This document shows positions 12,234 to 20,700 of a stretch of DNA of 43,181 bases, piece after piece (within the stretch, counting starts at the first letter, position 1; every line of letters starts with the position of its first letter). The stretch spans positions 1 to 43,181 of the IMG/VR virus record IMGVR_UViG_3300025430_000045, one strand, 5' to 3'. The stretch is from a virus. The position numbers and the translations under genes were made by a program. The notes beneath the pieces were generated by a model that saw only the letters and a list, made by a program, of their open reading frames with translations, had not been told where the DNA came from and did no database searches.

Positions 12234-12412
12234 TAGAAGCTCCAAGTCTTATTAACTGTGACTGTGGCCTCTCCTGGTTCAACATCGACAGTAATGCTTA
12301 AATTACTATCTTTTTCTTTGTCTTTGTTAAATATCTCATCCCATTTAGCATCAAACTCTTCCATAGGAATGCCTAATGGGCGTTGTGCATCACCTTTTCC
12401 ACCATCTCTCAT
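12233..12412 (-). CDS. Hypothetical acidic protein
   Basis: 59 residues from the ATG at 12412, starting MRDGGKGDAQRPLGIPMEEF. GGGAG is in place and the start overlaps the upstream stop as TGATG. The N-terminus RDGGKGDAQRPLG...EEFDAKWDEIF is a phrase often seen in short phage hypothetical proteins. The C-terminal part is a predicted strand (SNLSITVDVEPGEATVTVNKTW). Unknown function. Confidence 0.7.
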   Translation of the reverse strand: MRDGGKGDAQRPLGIPMEEFDAKWDEIFNKDKEKDSNLSITVDVEPGEATVTVNKTWSF

Positions 12413-12636
12413 CAACATCTCCCATCAATATCTAATTCTTTCTTCTTCTTTTTAGGCCGTCCAGTAATAACTGGCGTATTTTCATCGGGTCTAGTGGCAT
12501 ATCGACCAACTGCTTCGGTAAGCATAGCGACAAGTCCCCATTGAACGAGGACTTCAAGTCCTTCTTTATCGAAACTAACTTTAGCATCAGCCGAGCCATC
12601 TTTATTTTCCTTTTCGATTTTTACTTTGATGTCCAT
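12412..12636 (-). CDS. Hypothetical protein with lysine-rich tail
   Basis: 74 residues, starting MDIKVKIEKENKDGSADAKV. AGGGA precedes the start. An N-terminal beta segment is followed by a hydrophobic helix (LEVLVQWGLVAMLTEAVGRY) and a basic tail (GRPKKKKKELD). The basic patch could bind nucleic acid. No family is recognised. Confidence 0.7.
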   Translation of the reverse strand: MDIKVKIEKENKDGSADAKVSFDKEGLEVLVQWGLVAMLTEAVGRYATRPDENTPVITGRPKKKKKELDIDGRC

Positions 12637-12851
12637 GTCTTTTCCCTAAAGAATAAAACAGGCTTTTCTAATGCTTCTAAAGCCCATTCTAAATATTGTT
12701 TAATGTCTTGCTTGTTCTCACCGCCAAATGTGGCAGTGGTATGACCCATCGGCTTGCCCATAGTGTCATAAAACACTTCCCTAATTTCTACATAATTCTG
12801 ATCTGGGTATTCGGGATCTTTCATGTCTACAAGCCGTAGGTTCCAAGTCAT
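12621..12851 (-). CDS. Conserved small phage protein
   Basis: 76 residues, starting MTWNLRLVDMKDPEYPDQNY. The pattern MTWN.RLV......(D/N)YV.I.EV.YD..G.P.GH..A...GE....I..YL.WAL.AL..PVL is one I associate with short phage and prophage hypothetical proteins. The overall fold is probably two strands and a helix. ATGA overlap with the gene upstream. Confidence 0.75.
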   Translation of the reverse strand: MTWNLRLVDMKDPEYPDQNYVEIREVFYDTMGKPMGHTTATFGGENKQDIKQYLEWALEALEKPVLFFREKTWTSK

Positions 12852-13000
12852 TTTTTCTGCCTCTCCATGTCTTTAGCCCAAGAATTTAATGCTTTATCAA
12901 ATAAATCCTTGAGATTGTTGTAATCTTCTTGGAGCTTATCATATTCTTGTTTCCAGTCCTTTTCAGCTTCTAATCGGTCTTCAGTAGTAAAAGTAGTCAT
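12848..13000 (-). CDS. Small coiled-coil protein
   Basis: 50 residues: MTTFTTEDRLEAEKDWKQEY then DKLQEDYNNLKDLFDKALNS then WAKDMERQKK. It is helical with heptad-like spacing and highly charged. The gene is fixed by ATGA overlaps with both neighbours. Function unknown. Confidence 0.65.
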   Translation of the reverse strand: MTTFTTEDRLEAEKDWKQEYDKLQEDYNNLKDLFDKALNSWAKDMERQKK

Positions 13001-13152
13001 TTTGTGCCTTTCCCTTGAAATTTACGTTCACTAATTTTTTTTAAACAACCACCACATTTAAAGCGTTTTAATTTTTTGTTTGCAGTTTGAACTATTTTTC
13101 CACTTTGTTCTGGCTGAAACAACATACAAGATGAACAATACTTAAGCTTCAC
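12997..13152 (-). CDS. Small four-cysteine zinc-ribbon protein
   Basis: 51 residues from a GTG at 13152. The frame is open to an ATG at 13197, but the GTG is preferred because GGAGAAG lies just upstream and the longer form overlaps the preceding gene by 56 bases. Two C-x2-C pairs (YCSSCMLFQP... and FKCGGCLKKI) are separated by about 22 residues with a basic stretch between them, consistent with a zinc ribbon that binds nucleic acid. Similar tiny phage proteins are known only as hypothetical. Confidence 0.65.
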   Translation of the reverse strand: MKLKYCSSCMLFQPEQSGKIVQTANKKLKRFKCGGCLKKISERKFQGKGTK

Positions 13153-13327
13153 TCTTTCTTCTCCGTTTGATGGGGGGCAACCCAGCAGGCTTAACATCTC
13201 TAGATTCCACCATAGAATCTGCTAAATACCAAACATTGGCAGGATCTATTTCTTCAGAGGGCAGGCGGGACAGCAGGCCATTTAATATAAACATGGCAAA
13301 ACAGTCCCTGAGATCTTGTTCATTCAT
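13142..13327 (-). CDS. Hypothetical small phage protein
   Basis: 61 residues, starting MNEQDLRDCFAMFILNGLLS. The pattern DCFAMFILNGLLSR......WYLADSMVESR followed by a basic tail (PPIKRRRKSEA) is typical of a short helical family found in many phages near recombination genes, always of unknown function. Overlaps its neighbours by a base or a few bases. Confidence 0.75.
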   Translation of the reverse strand: MNEQDLRDCFAMFILNGLLSRLPSEEIDPANVWYLADSMVESRDVKPAGLPPIKRRRKSEA

Positions 13328-13557
13328 TAGTGTACCTGCTTCATAACGTGTTTTAAACGGCTCTTAGCGTTTCTATATGACCTTGTAAACGCATAAACAG
13401 CCTTCTCTTCCTCTAAGCCTGTCTCTACCGCTATGGTAGAGAGCACCATTGAAACCGCAGCCATGATGACTTTGACATCGGTATCTGCTTTAGGCGCCAG
13501 CAATTGAAAGATTTCTAATGCAATCAATCTTGATGGGTCTTGTTCTTTAGTATCCAT
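13327..13557 (-). CDS. Hypothetical helical protein
   Basis: 76 residues, starting MDTKEQDPSRLIALEIFQLL. Several amphipathic helices, with the middle (VIMAAVSMVLSTIAVETGL) fairly hydrophobic, followed by a basic C-terminus (RNAKSRLKHVMKQVH). AGGAAAC precedes the start. No family is recognised. It may form a small helical bundle. Confidence 0.65.
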   Translation of the reverse strand: MDTKEQDPSRLIALEIFQLLAPKADTDVKVIMAAVSMVLSTIAVETGLEEEKAVYAFTRSYRNAKSRLKHVMKQVH

Positions 13558-13924
13558 TTGGGTTTCCTGGTCTTATTGTGTAATCTTGTACGCCAAAAGT
13601 TCTGCGTTGTGCGTTCTCACGGGCTTCTTCGTCTGGGTAGTTGTAATCCACCTCTAAAGTTTTGGCAAAAGCTCTAAAAGAATGGACATCTTTATATTTA
13701 TCCATAAATGTTTTCCGCTGCCCGTGCTCATAACTAAGGGCTGGGAATGAATGCAAAATAATATCCTGATCCCAATGTTTATAGCGTTTACGCAAGTAAT
13801 CCATTGTCAATTTAACATCCTCTACCTTTGCCATTGTTGGATCTAAAGTCAGCGTCAAGAATAGCAAACGCAAAATAATCCAATCCTGCTTCTTAATCTT
13901 GTGCACTCCCCCAGTTTCAATCAT
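13547..13924 (-). CDS. Hypothetical protein
   Basis: 125 residues, starting MIETGGVHKIKKQDWIILRL. A GTG at codon 7 with GGGGG before it is another possible start. The sequence is mixed, with an aromatic-rich middle (YRKRYKHWDQDIILHSFPALSYEHGQ). No catalytic motif stands out. ATGA-coupled to the upstream RHH protein gene. Confidence 0.65.
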   Translation of the reverse strand: MIETGGVHKIKKQDWIILRLLFLTLTLDPTMAKVEDVKLTMDYLRKRYKHWDQDIILHSFPALSYEHGQRKTFMDKYKDVHSFRAFAKTLEVDYNYPDEEARENAQRRTFGVQDYTIRPGNPNGY

Positions 13925-14205
13925 TTGGTAATCTCCAAATTGGTTATTTTGTCGGACAGCACTGCTCCCAAATCACGGCCTTTGACGGCAATCATCTGGG
14001 CTTCTTCGCAGTCATAAATAACTTTTGCAGCCGCTTTGATTCCAGCATTAAATCCTGAAGTGTAGACATCGGTTCCATCTACCAGCATACCAATGGCGTT
14101 GCGTATCAACTCAGAAGCTTTGCGATCTTTAGCAAAATCCTTGAGTTTGAGATGATGCTCCTCAGGAAGATAGACAGAATACGGTATTAGTTTTTTTGAA
14201 TCCAT
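13921..14205 (-). CDS. Ribbon-helix-helix DNA-binding protein
   Basis: 94 residues. The N-terminal 50 residues (PYSVYLPEEHHLKLKDFAKD then RKASELIRNAIGMLVDG) show the strand-helix-turn-helix pattern of Arc/MetJ/CopG repressors: a short strand with alternating polar residues, then two helices with a polar turn. The C-terminal part (FNAGIKAAAKVIYDCEEAQMIAVKGRDLG) may be the oligomerisation domain. It probably autoregulates this minus-strand gene set. Operator not identified. Confidence 0.75.
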   Translation of the reverse strand: MDSKKLIPYSVYLPEEHHLKLKDFAKDRKASELIRNAIGMLVDGTDVYTSGFNAGIKAAAKVIYDCEEAQMIAVKGRDLGAVLSDKITNLEITK

Positions 14206-14606
14206 GATGTGTATTCTTTATGTAGTTTATCCAATAGTATCTGAGCCTTTTGATTGGTCTTTAAATCCGATCTAGATGGGATATCAAGATAGCTTCTCAG
14301 CCATTCTGTAGCCTCTTCCATGTCTTCGTCAAAGATCCTGTCATCAGAGTGCAGAAACTTCCAAAATTTAGGATCACGGCACAGTAGGCCAGCAATACGA
14401 ATAGCCCTATCGCCTGCATACTGTGATTGATCCGTAGGTTGCTCGTTCTCTCCAATCCTGACCATGACAACCTGATATCTAGCCCCTACAAACGCCCTGA
14501 GTAAGTCCTCAGGGGCATCGTCTGGGTGAATAGACAGGGTTAGTACATAGCCAGTCTTGTCTTGTTTAAGAGCGACCTTAACGCCTTCAAACTGCAAGGT
14601 CTTCAA
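14187..14606 (-). CDS. Conserved phage protein of unknown function
   Basis: 139 residues if started at the TTG at 14606. The frame is open to another TTG at 14648, but that form would overlap the preceding gene by 62 bases. The core FEGVKVALKQDKTGYVLTLSIHPDDAPEDLLRAFVGARYQVVMVRIGENEQP, then AGLLCRDPKFWKFL and a C-terminal WLRSYLDIPSRSDLKTN helix, is a signature I have seen in many phage proteins near annealing-protein genes, without a known function. The start needs proteomics or a family alignment. Confidence 0.7.
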   Translation of the reverse strand: MKTLQFEGVKVALKQDKTGYVLTLSIHPDDAPEDLLRAFVGARYQVVMVRIGENEQPTDQSQYAGDRAIRIAGLLCRDPKFWKFLHSDDRIFDEDMEEATEWLRSYLDIPSRSDLKTNQKAQILLDKLHKEYTSWIQKN

Positions 14607-14919
14607 TCCGCTTCTCCAAATATTTGATGACAAACTTCCAACGCTCAATTTCTTCGTAACGATTCATACAGATACGGGCTAATTCATCGTTTTCCATGCG
14701 TAATACACCGAGCTCAACTTCTTGCTTTTGAGCCACTTCTTCCCAGTGAACAGTAGCTCTTTCAGCAATCAATCGTTGAATATTGGCCTCGTGAGCCTCT
14801 TTCTTTTCTAGTTCGCTGATAGCTTCTTCTTTGGCTCGATCCATGACATTCTGAGCTGCTTGTTGCATCAGTTCAGGGCTAAACTTTTTACTAGGTCTGC
14901 CACGCTTTAATAGTTTCAT
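14587..14919 (-). CDS. Coiled-coil protein with AT-hook-like start
   Basis: 110 residues from the ATG at 14919, with GGGAG upstream, starting MKLLKRGRPSKKFSPELMQQ. RGRPSKK resembles an AT-hook, a DNA minor-groove binding motif. The rest is a long charged coiled coil (MDRAKEEAISELEKKEAHEANIQRL and onwards). It may bind DNA and join other recombination proteins. The AT-hook assignment is only a short motif match. Confidence 0.65.
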   Translation of the reverse strand: MKLLKRGRPSKKFSPELMQQAAQNVMDRAKEEAISELEKKEAHEANIQRLIAERATVHWEEVAQKQEVELGVLRMENDELARICMNRYEEIERWKFVIKYLEKRIEDLAV

Positions 14920-14921
14920 GA

Positions 14922-15179
14922 TTACTCCCAAGGATTGCCAGTAGTGGCTGGTGCTTCGTATGGCTCAGATGCTTTGAGTGATAGATAATTCATGCCATTC
15001 TTGGAAGTATTCTCCCAGCCAGCAATAGAAATCTTAACCAATGCTCCTTTGGATTTATCCATCTGGTCAATTAAGAAAGTCTTGTCTAAGAATAAATCTC
15101 CCCGTTTATCAGGGTGATTTTCTGACTTCTTTTGGTTTGGGAATAGCGCCCCAGTATTGGGCTTTTGTTCGTAGCTCAT
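14922..15179 (-). CDS. Conserved small phage protein near annealing protein
   Basis: 85 residues, starting MSYEQKPNTGALFPNQKKSE. The pattern NTGALF.N.KK....PD.RG, then L..MDKSKGALVKISIAGWENTSKNGMNYLSLKA is well conserved in phage proteins that lie beside recombination genes. The beta-rich middle could be an OB-like or single-stranded DNA-binding unit, but I cannot establish this. AAGGAAG precedes the start; it overlaps the annealing protein gene by four bases. Confidence 0.75.
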   Translation of the reverse strand: MSYEQKPNTGALFPNQKKSENHPDKRGDLFLDKTFLIDQMDKSKGALVKISIAGWENTSKNGMNYLSLKASEPYEAPATTGNPWE

Positions 15180-15853
15180 TTTTCTTCCTTAGTAAATTTA
15201 GCTTTGGTTTCAGTAAATTTGATCATCATTTCCTTAAAGAAAAGAGGATCAGCTGCTTTGACAGTATCAAATAGAACCTTGTTCTTCTTAAATATTGTCA
15301 TAACATCGGCATCACTAGCACATAGGTCTAGCAACATATGGGATGATTCTTTGACCAGTTTTAGCCAGTTTGTATTGTCTCCAGCTGGTAGAGGGTCAAT
15401 GACGATCTGAAACTCGCCACGATGACCAGCAATCTTCTCAGCTGGCTTAGCGACTGGCTTTGGGGATGGAGTGGCCTTTACAGGCTCTTCGTCCTCTTGG
15501 GGCAAATCTTCACCAGCATACAAATACAATGCAATCCCGAAGCAGGCAATACACTTTGTTAAGCAGCGCATCTGAGCATCTGAAATCCTACGGGCATCTG
15601 GATTCTTAATGGCGTTGTTACGGTTATCCATAACAGGCAATTGCATCTCCATAGTCTTGCCAAAGGCGGTGACTTTACAGCAGACCATTACGGTGTCTGC
15701 ATAACCCATCGGAGTTCCAAATATCCAGGTTGCTGTTGGGTCATTCTCCAATAGCTTGTCAACAGCCCAAGCCCACGATAAATAGGTAAGGTTACCTTTC
15801 TTTTCTGTATGTTCATTGACATTGATCTTTCTTAATTCTGCATACGTTTTCAT
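15176..15853 (-). CDS. Single-strand annealing protein, Sak3/DUF1071 type
   Basis: 225 residues from the ATG at 15853, starting MKTYAELRKINVNEHTEKKG. The diagnostic block NLTYLSWAWAVDKLLENDPTATW (about 21-43), then DTVMVCCKVTAFGKTMEMQLPVMD and RRISDAQMRCLTKCIACFGIALYLYAGEDLP, is the DUF1071/Sak3 core. These are Rad52-like annealing proteins that pair complementary single strands during phage recombination. The Pro-rich linker (TPSPKPVAKPAEK) separates it from a helical C-terminal domain that may bind SSB. The neighbouring exonuclease gene would provide the single strands, as in the lambda Red pair. Confidence 0.85.
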   Translation of the reverse strand: MKTYAELRKINVNEHTEKKGNLTYLSWAWAVDKLLENDPTATWIFGTPMGYADTVMVCCKVTAFGKTMEMQLPVMDNRNNAIKNPDARRISDAQMRCLTKCIACFGIALYLYAGEDLPQEDEEPVKATPSPKPVAKPAEKIAGHRGEFQIVIDPLPAGDNTNWLKLVKESSHMLLDLCASDADVMTIFKKNKVLFDTVKAADPLFFKEMMIKFTETKAKFTKEEK

Positions 15854-16062
15854 GCTGTTTCTTTCTTCCAATTAAGTTCTTTCCATAAAGAATCATTCTT
15901 CTGGCGTAAATCAGCAATCTCTGCTTCCAGCTTAGAAATAGTAATTGTGAAGTTGTATTGTGCTACCAATAAACCCTCAATTTGGTCTTCCTGAACTTTT
16001 AATGCTTGAGTTGCTGGTGCTACTATGCGCTCTAATTCTCTTGCGATTTCTGATGCGATCAT
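15850..16062 (-). CDS. Small coiled-coil protein
   Basis: 70 residues, starting MIASEIARELERIVAPATQA. Helical throughout, with heptad-like leucine and isoleucine spacing (QALKVQEDQIEGLLVAQYNF, ISKLEAEIADLRQKNDSLWK). AAGGAG precedes the start; ATGA overlaps on both sides lock it between the exonuclease and annealing genes. It could connect the two, as inferred from position alone. Confidence 0.7.
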   Translation of the reverse strand: MIASEIARELERIVAPATQALKVQEDQIEGLLVAQYNFTITISKLEAEIADLRQKNDSLWKELNWKKETA

Positions 16063-16940
16063 TGCTGCTCCTTATAGTCTTGATACTGTTTACACCACTT
16101 ATTAACGAGACAGTAACTCTCACAACGAGTACGTTCTCCCTTACGCTCCTCAATGTCATAGTTTTCCCCTAGATCAGCCAATGCTGATAAGGCCTTCTCA
16201 GGGGTGTCATATAACGAGTGAGCTCTCTTACCGCCAACCTTCTTAATGGCCCAAACAGCAGGCTTTTCCCACATTTCCTCTGGAGTACAATTGGGTAGGG
16301 ATCCAGCAGTTTCCAAGGCGAAGTCACATTCAGAATGTGCTGAGATGCGGGCTTTTATGAAATCCTCTCTCTCTTGTATCGACCATAAAGTGATGGGTAA
16401 CTCTACGATTGGAGCCTGTGGGTAACCCTCTTTCTCAGACTCCTTCTCTGACCAATTGCGTAGAAATGCAACAATACCTAAATCAGTTACGGGAACCTTT
16501 TTGACGTGCTCGACCAGCCATGCGTAAATATTTAACTGGTATTCCCAATCAATCTTCTCATTCATGACAGACCAGACACTGGTTACTTTGTAGTCTTTGA
16601 TTGTCATGCCGTTTGGATTGGGGATTTGTAAGTCAATAGCCCCACTAATGTTCCAGCCATCGAGCTCAGCGTGTAAGCGTTCTTCAACAATGTCGTGCTC
16701 TCCTTTGCCATGCTCGACTACATTGTGCATAGCAGAACCAAACAAAGCCCAGATCATTGAAGAAGCATCTTGCTCAATCTCTTCATCGTATTTCTTGGTC
16801 AAGCTAACGATCTTTGGGCTATTGATCAGCTGGGTAACTGACAGATGAGCCTTGCCCTTGTTGTAATGAGGGCGCTCCAAGACATTAATGATTGTCTGAG
16901 GAATATTAAACTTGTTGGTTAATTTCACGTTCTTTAGCAT
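16059..16940 (-). CDS. PD-(D/E)XK exonuclease, RecB/Cas4-like
   Basis: 293 residues. The motif GAIDLQIP (D103), then DYK (D116, K118), and YQLNIYAWL (Q135, Y139) form the RecB-type nuclease core. The C-terminus has C273, C277 and C283 (RCESYCLVNKWC), resembling the iron-sulfur cluster of Cas4/AddB-like nucleases; a fourth ligand is not obvious. It probably degrades one strand from double-strand ends to feed the Sak3 annealing protein. The ATG at 16940 lacks a clear Shine-Dalgarno; the GTG a few codons on is an alternative. Confidence 0.8.
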   Translation of the reverse strand: MLKNVKLTNKFNIPQTIINVLERPHYNKGKAHLSVTQLINSPKIVSLTKKYDEEIEQDASSMIWALFGSAMHNVVEHGKGEHDIVEERLHAELDGWNISGAIDLQIPNPNGMTIKDYKVTSVWSVMNEKIDWEYQLNIYAWLVEHVKKVPVTDLGIVAFLRNWSEKESEKEGYPQAPIVELPITLWSIQEREDFIKARISAHSECDFALETAGSLPNCTPEEMWEKPAVWAIKKVGGKRAHSLYDTPEKALSALADLGENYDIEERKGERTRCESYCLVNKWCKQYQDYKEQQ

Positions 16941-17067
16941 CCAGTTTGATGTTGAAGGCTTTGAGCTGTTCTTCAGTCAAAGGACGGATGCCAAGTTCTT
17001 GATCCATAGACCGAAACACAGCCCTTAGAATCTCGTTTTGGATTGGTGTAAATACATCGTCTTCCAT
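16906..17067 (-). CDS. Hypothetical small protein
   Basis: 53 residues: MEDDVFTPIQNEILRAVFRS then MDQELGIRPLTEEQLKAFNI then KLDAKEREINQQV. GGGGGA lies before the ATG at 17067. It is helical and charged and overlaps the start of the exonuclease gene by 35 bases in another frame, which suggests translational coupling. No family is recognised. Confidence 0.65.
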   Translation of the reverse strand: MEDDVFTPIQNEILRAVFRSMDQELGIRPLTEEQLKAFNIKLDAKEREINQQV

Positions 17068-17075
17068 AAATCCCC

Positions 17076-17297
17076 CTATCGGAATAATAAAAAATAAAAG
17101 GCTACAAATATGCCTGTAGCCATGCTTACTACAATACTTCTATCGTACATCTTCTTGCTACGAATGTAGTCTGGTGTGGCCAGTAAAGCCTCTTGAATCA
17201 ATAACATATCGGGGTCTGTGATTGGGGATGTGATACCATTCTCCTGGTAACGAGAACCAATCTTCAAACCCGAAATGGTTGTATAAGGTATGTGCAT
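17076..17297 (-). CDS. Single-span membrane protein with C-terminal anchor
   Basis: 73 residues, starting MHIPYTTISGLKIGSRYQEN. Residues about 54-72 (SIVVSMATGIFVAFYFLLF) form one membrane span at the extreme C-terminus, so it is likely tail-anchored with a cytoplasmic domain. The start follows a variant of the recurring leader (ACTGCTAGGAAAAC, 17302-17314). It is the first gene of the minus-strand recombination block, next to the divergent RusA gene. Function unknown. Confidence 0.7.
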   Translation of the reverse strand: MHIPYTTISGLKIGSRYQENGITSPITDPDMLLIQEALLATPDYIRSKKMYDRSIVVSMATGIFVAFYFLLFR

Positions 17298-17301
17298 TTT
17301 G

Positions 17302-17314
17302 TTTTCCTAGCAGT
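17302..17314 (-). promoter_or_regulatory. Variant ACTGCTAGGAAAA ribosome-binding leader
   Basis: The minus strand reads ACTGCTAGGAAAAC before the ATG at 17297, a degenerate member of the ACTGCTAGGAG leader set. Confidence 0.45.
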
Positions 17315-17384
17315 AAATCAGACTGTAGTTTGGCTGATATACTAACCCATGTCAATAGGTTGTACCCATATTAATTCATCTACT

Positions 17385-17735
17385 ATGAAAACTGTTGTTT
17401 TTCCTTGGCCACCCAAAGAACTCTCCCCCAATGCCGCTATTCACTGGGCTAAGAAGGCTAAATACAAAAAGATGTATCGGCAGGCTTGCTGGGCGTTGGC
17501 ATTAGAAGCCAAGCTAGGATGTGAGAAATTAGGGAAAATCCCTATGAAAATTACTTTTTACCCGCCAGATAGACGGCACAGGGATGCCGACAACATGGTT
17601 GCCTCAATTAAATCAGGGTTAGATGGGCTGGCAGATGCCCTGAAAGTCAATGACAAACAGTTTCTACCCACTTTCGTCTTCTCAGAAGAAGTAATGGGGA
17701 TGGTTAGAGTCCAGCTTTTAGACGGAACTGAATAG
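17385..17735 (+). CDS. rusA: RusA-like Holliday junction resolvase
   Basis: 116 residues from the ATG at 17385, which gives the usual family start (MKTVVFPWPPKELSPNAAIH). An in-frame ATG at 17349 would add 12 residues with no ribosome site, and a TATACT box lies at about 17336-17341, so it might be leaderless. RRHRDADNMVASIKSGLDGL (D67, D69, N70, K76) and D90 in LKVND match the RusA catalytic acidic residues. RusA dimers cut four-way junctions formed in recombination. The gene is alone on the plus strand and its end overlaps the giant gene by 32 bases. Confidence 0.88.
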   Translation: MKTVVFPWPPKELSPNAAIHWAKKAKYKKMYRQACWALALEAKLGCEKLGKIPMKITFYPPDRRHRDADNMVASIKSGLDGLADALKVNDKQFLPTFVFSEEVMGMVRVQLLDGTE

Positions 17736-20700
17736 TTTGCTCTAGGATGTTTTCTTTAATCCGCTTGTATTCGTCAATCTTTTGACGTTTTAACTCTGGG
17801 GTCATCTTAGAGGCTGGCAAGTCTTCGATTCTACGGATCTCGGCATTGACGTTGACCAGGCTCTGGTTAGCCGACTCAGTAAATCCATAGGCTGTAATCT
17901 CGCCTTTATGGTCATTAAACCATTCCTTGCCTTCTTCTTTATGGCCATGCTGCATCAGGTTCTTATAAGTCCCCATAGCCACGTCAGCACGTTGTTTAAG
18001 GTCATAGAATAGGTCTTCCCTACCTCTGCCCACCTCAGGGGCTACAAACGAGCCATAGAGGATATTATCCCTTTCCTGAGGGCTTGCCTTGTTACCATTA
18101 AATAGGTTAGATCCCCACATTGCAATAGCAGCCACAGAGCCACCCAGACCACGCATAATATGGTCAGCTTCCATAGGGTTCAAAAGACGGTGATCTGTTC
18201 CTAGACCGCTTACTGCACTCATCCACTTACCGAGCTCTGAAGTGCTGCCACGGAACTGTTTAAAGGCAGCCAGATTCTTCATACCTTCTGGGGTTACTGT
18301 GCCGCCTGTATAGAAGTCATGGTTAATTGCTATCTCAAGGAAAGGTTTGATACCCGTTGGGACTGGGGCAGACCCCAATGGGCCAAGTAACGCATCCACT
18401 GCACCTTCTTTGAGTACTTTCCGTAACCTTGCATTATCGATGGCATCTTTTGTCCCCTCCTTAGTGATCTTGTTATAAAGCAATTCAGGAATCGTTTTAA
18501 AGAAATAACTAGCCGATGTATGCATAGGAATTAACAATGAATGTTCATATCCAATAGTTTGCATCAATGACTTAGGAATGACGAAGTTGCGCATCTTGGT
18601 CTGGTCATCCATCTTCTTGTATTCATCATCGTCCCCTACCGCCATAGAGTAAAGCAGGCAAGTAGAGGCTAAGAGGCCAGCTGAAACAGCTAAACGGGTC
18701 ATGGCTTGTTGACGGTCAATACCACGAAGACCACCGCTAACGCTAGTTACTTTAGCGCCTGTTAGGGCTTCAATACCGCCAGCCACTGGTTCGGCCAAAG
18801 CTTGTGCTAAGACATCAATCTGCTGGGCATAGGCATTCATGAAGGCAATAGTACGATTAAGGAACTGGGCTGTTCTAGCATGACCCCGTTTATCAAAGTC
18901 AATAATGTTGGTTGCAGCCAAAATTGCTTTACGCTGATCCCCGCCAGTTTCTTTCATGACTTGAATATAGACTGCTCTACGCTGAGCAATATCAGAGGCA
19001 TCAGAGATCTTATCGAGGATGTTGGCTATCTTTGCCATCTTAGACTGGTTAATCAAACCAATCTCTTGTTTGTATTGGTGTTCAGCTGTTCTAGCGGCTG
19101 AGTGATATCCACCGATACCATGAGCCTTGAGCAACTCTACAATGTCATCATTTTGAGTTAAGCCTGCAGCAAACGAAGTAAACACACGGCCAAACAAGGC
19201 AGCTGGGTTCTTCACGCCAGATACCAGCGCAGCTGTAGGAGCATCCATAAATAGCTGTTTGATTTGGAATACGCCAGAGAAGGTAATCGATCTACGCAAG
19301 CCATTGGCAAAGAAAGCCAAGACTTCATTCATTGGAATCTGAATGTTCTCAATACCAATAACAGAACGAGCAACTAATGGGTCAGCAATCTGAATATGGA
19401 TTTTTCTGCCGTTGACCAGGATGCGGACAATCCCTTTAGAGAAGTCTTCCTTAGGAAATACTTTGAGCTTGCCCTTCTCATTACGGGTTCCATACTCTTG
19501 AGCAATACGGTTGGCTGCGTAGTTCTTAATTGAATTACGGGTAGTAACCATGACGTTATGCAACATATTGTCTACGATGTCATCAATATCAGCCGTTACC
19601 TTTCCTTCTTTGAAACGATGCTCTCTGGCTACGTTTCTAACACCTTTAGAGCCATAGATCGGTGCATGGGGATCAGTCTGCTCATCTTGAATACGCTGCC
19701 AAGGAACATAATCCTTGATAGCCCGAAGGGTATCAGCCCGCTTCTTGCTGATGATTCTAGAGTGCTCCATCATGTCAATCATGTTCTTATTGACAGCAGA
19801 CCAGTTTTTCATCATCTCTTTGAGCTCTGGATACTCTTTATCTAAATTAATAAAGTCTTCAATAGCCTCATCAGTCATGTTAACTTTTTGCAGAGCAATA
19901 GAGATATTCTTAAAGTCCTGCTGGGCTTCTTCAATTTCTGCCAATAGATTGAGCTGGCGATCAGGAGGAGTGCTTGGATCCAACTGCTCGGCTTTGAGGT
20001 TCTCCAGTTCTGCTTCACGGTCTAAGTATTCTTGGACGATGCTCTTAGAACGCTTAGCTTCAAAGTAAGCCTGAATGACATTCGCAGCCCGTTGCACACC
20101 AATCTGTTTTTCTAATTGATGTTTGATAGTCAGGATGTTGGCCATCGAGAACTTATCTTTGACGGCACGATACATCTGCAGATTAGGATCAAAATACAGT
20201 TTACCCAGCATAATGACTTGCGTACCAATACGGGCAGCCTTCAGAGCCTGGTTCATCGCTACAGAGGCAATAGCACGGCCTTCGCCATCTTCTAGCATAC
20301 GACCATAGCGATCTGCATCAGCTGCAGTCAAGCCAGCTGTAAAGTCAGTCATATTGACACGGGTAGTCAGCAGAGCACGGTCTACGTTACCAACCATGTT
20401 ATTGACAGCCATGCGGGGTGACTCCTTCATCTTGGCTACGGTATTCTTAGCATCCTGATATCCACCCAGCAATCGATCTACTACGGTGTTAGAAAGGTGG
20501 ATAGGGGCATCATTACGCTCATGTTTCGCCAATAGCTCATCGGTCTTTTCAACGCTAAACAAGAACTCTGTTTTATATTTACCAGAGCCGATGAAGTCAA
20601 CCAGCATCTTCTTATGGTCTCTTGGTGTTTCACCTTTGATTAAATCATTAAAGGTCTTGTAAATGGTATAAGTATTATCAAAGCCAAAGAGCTTTTTCAA

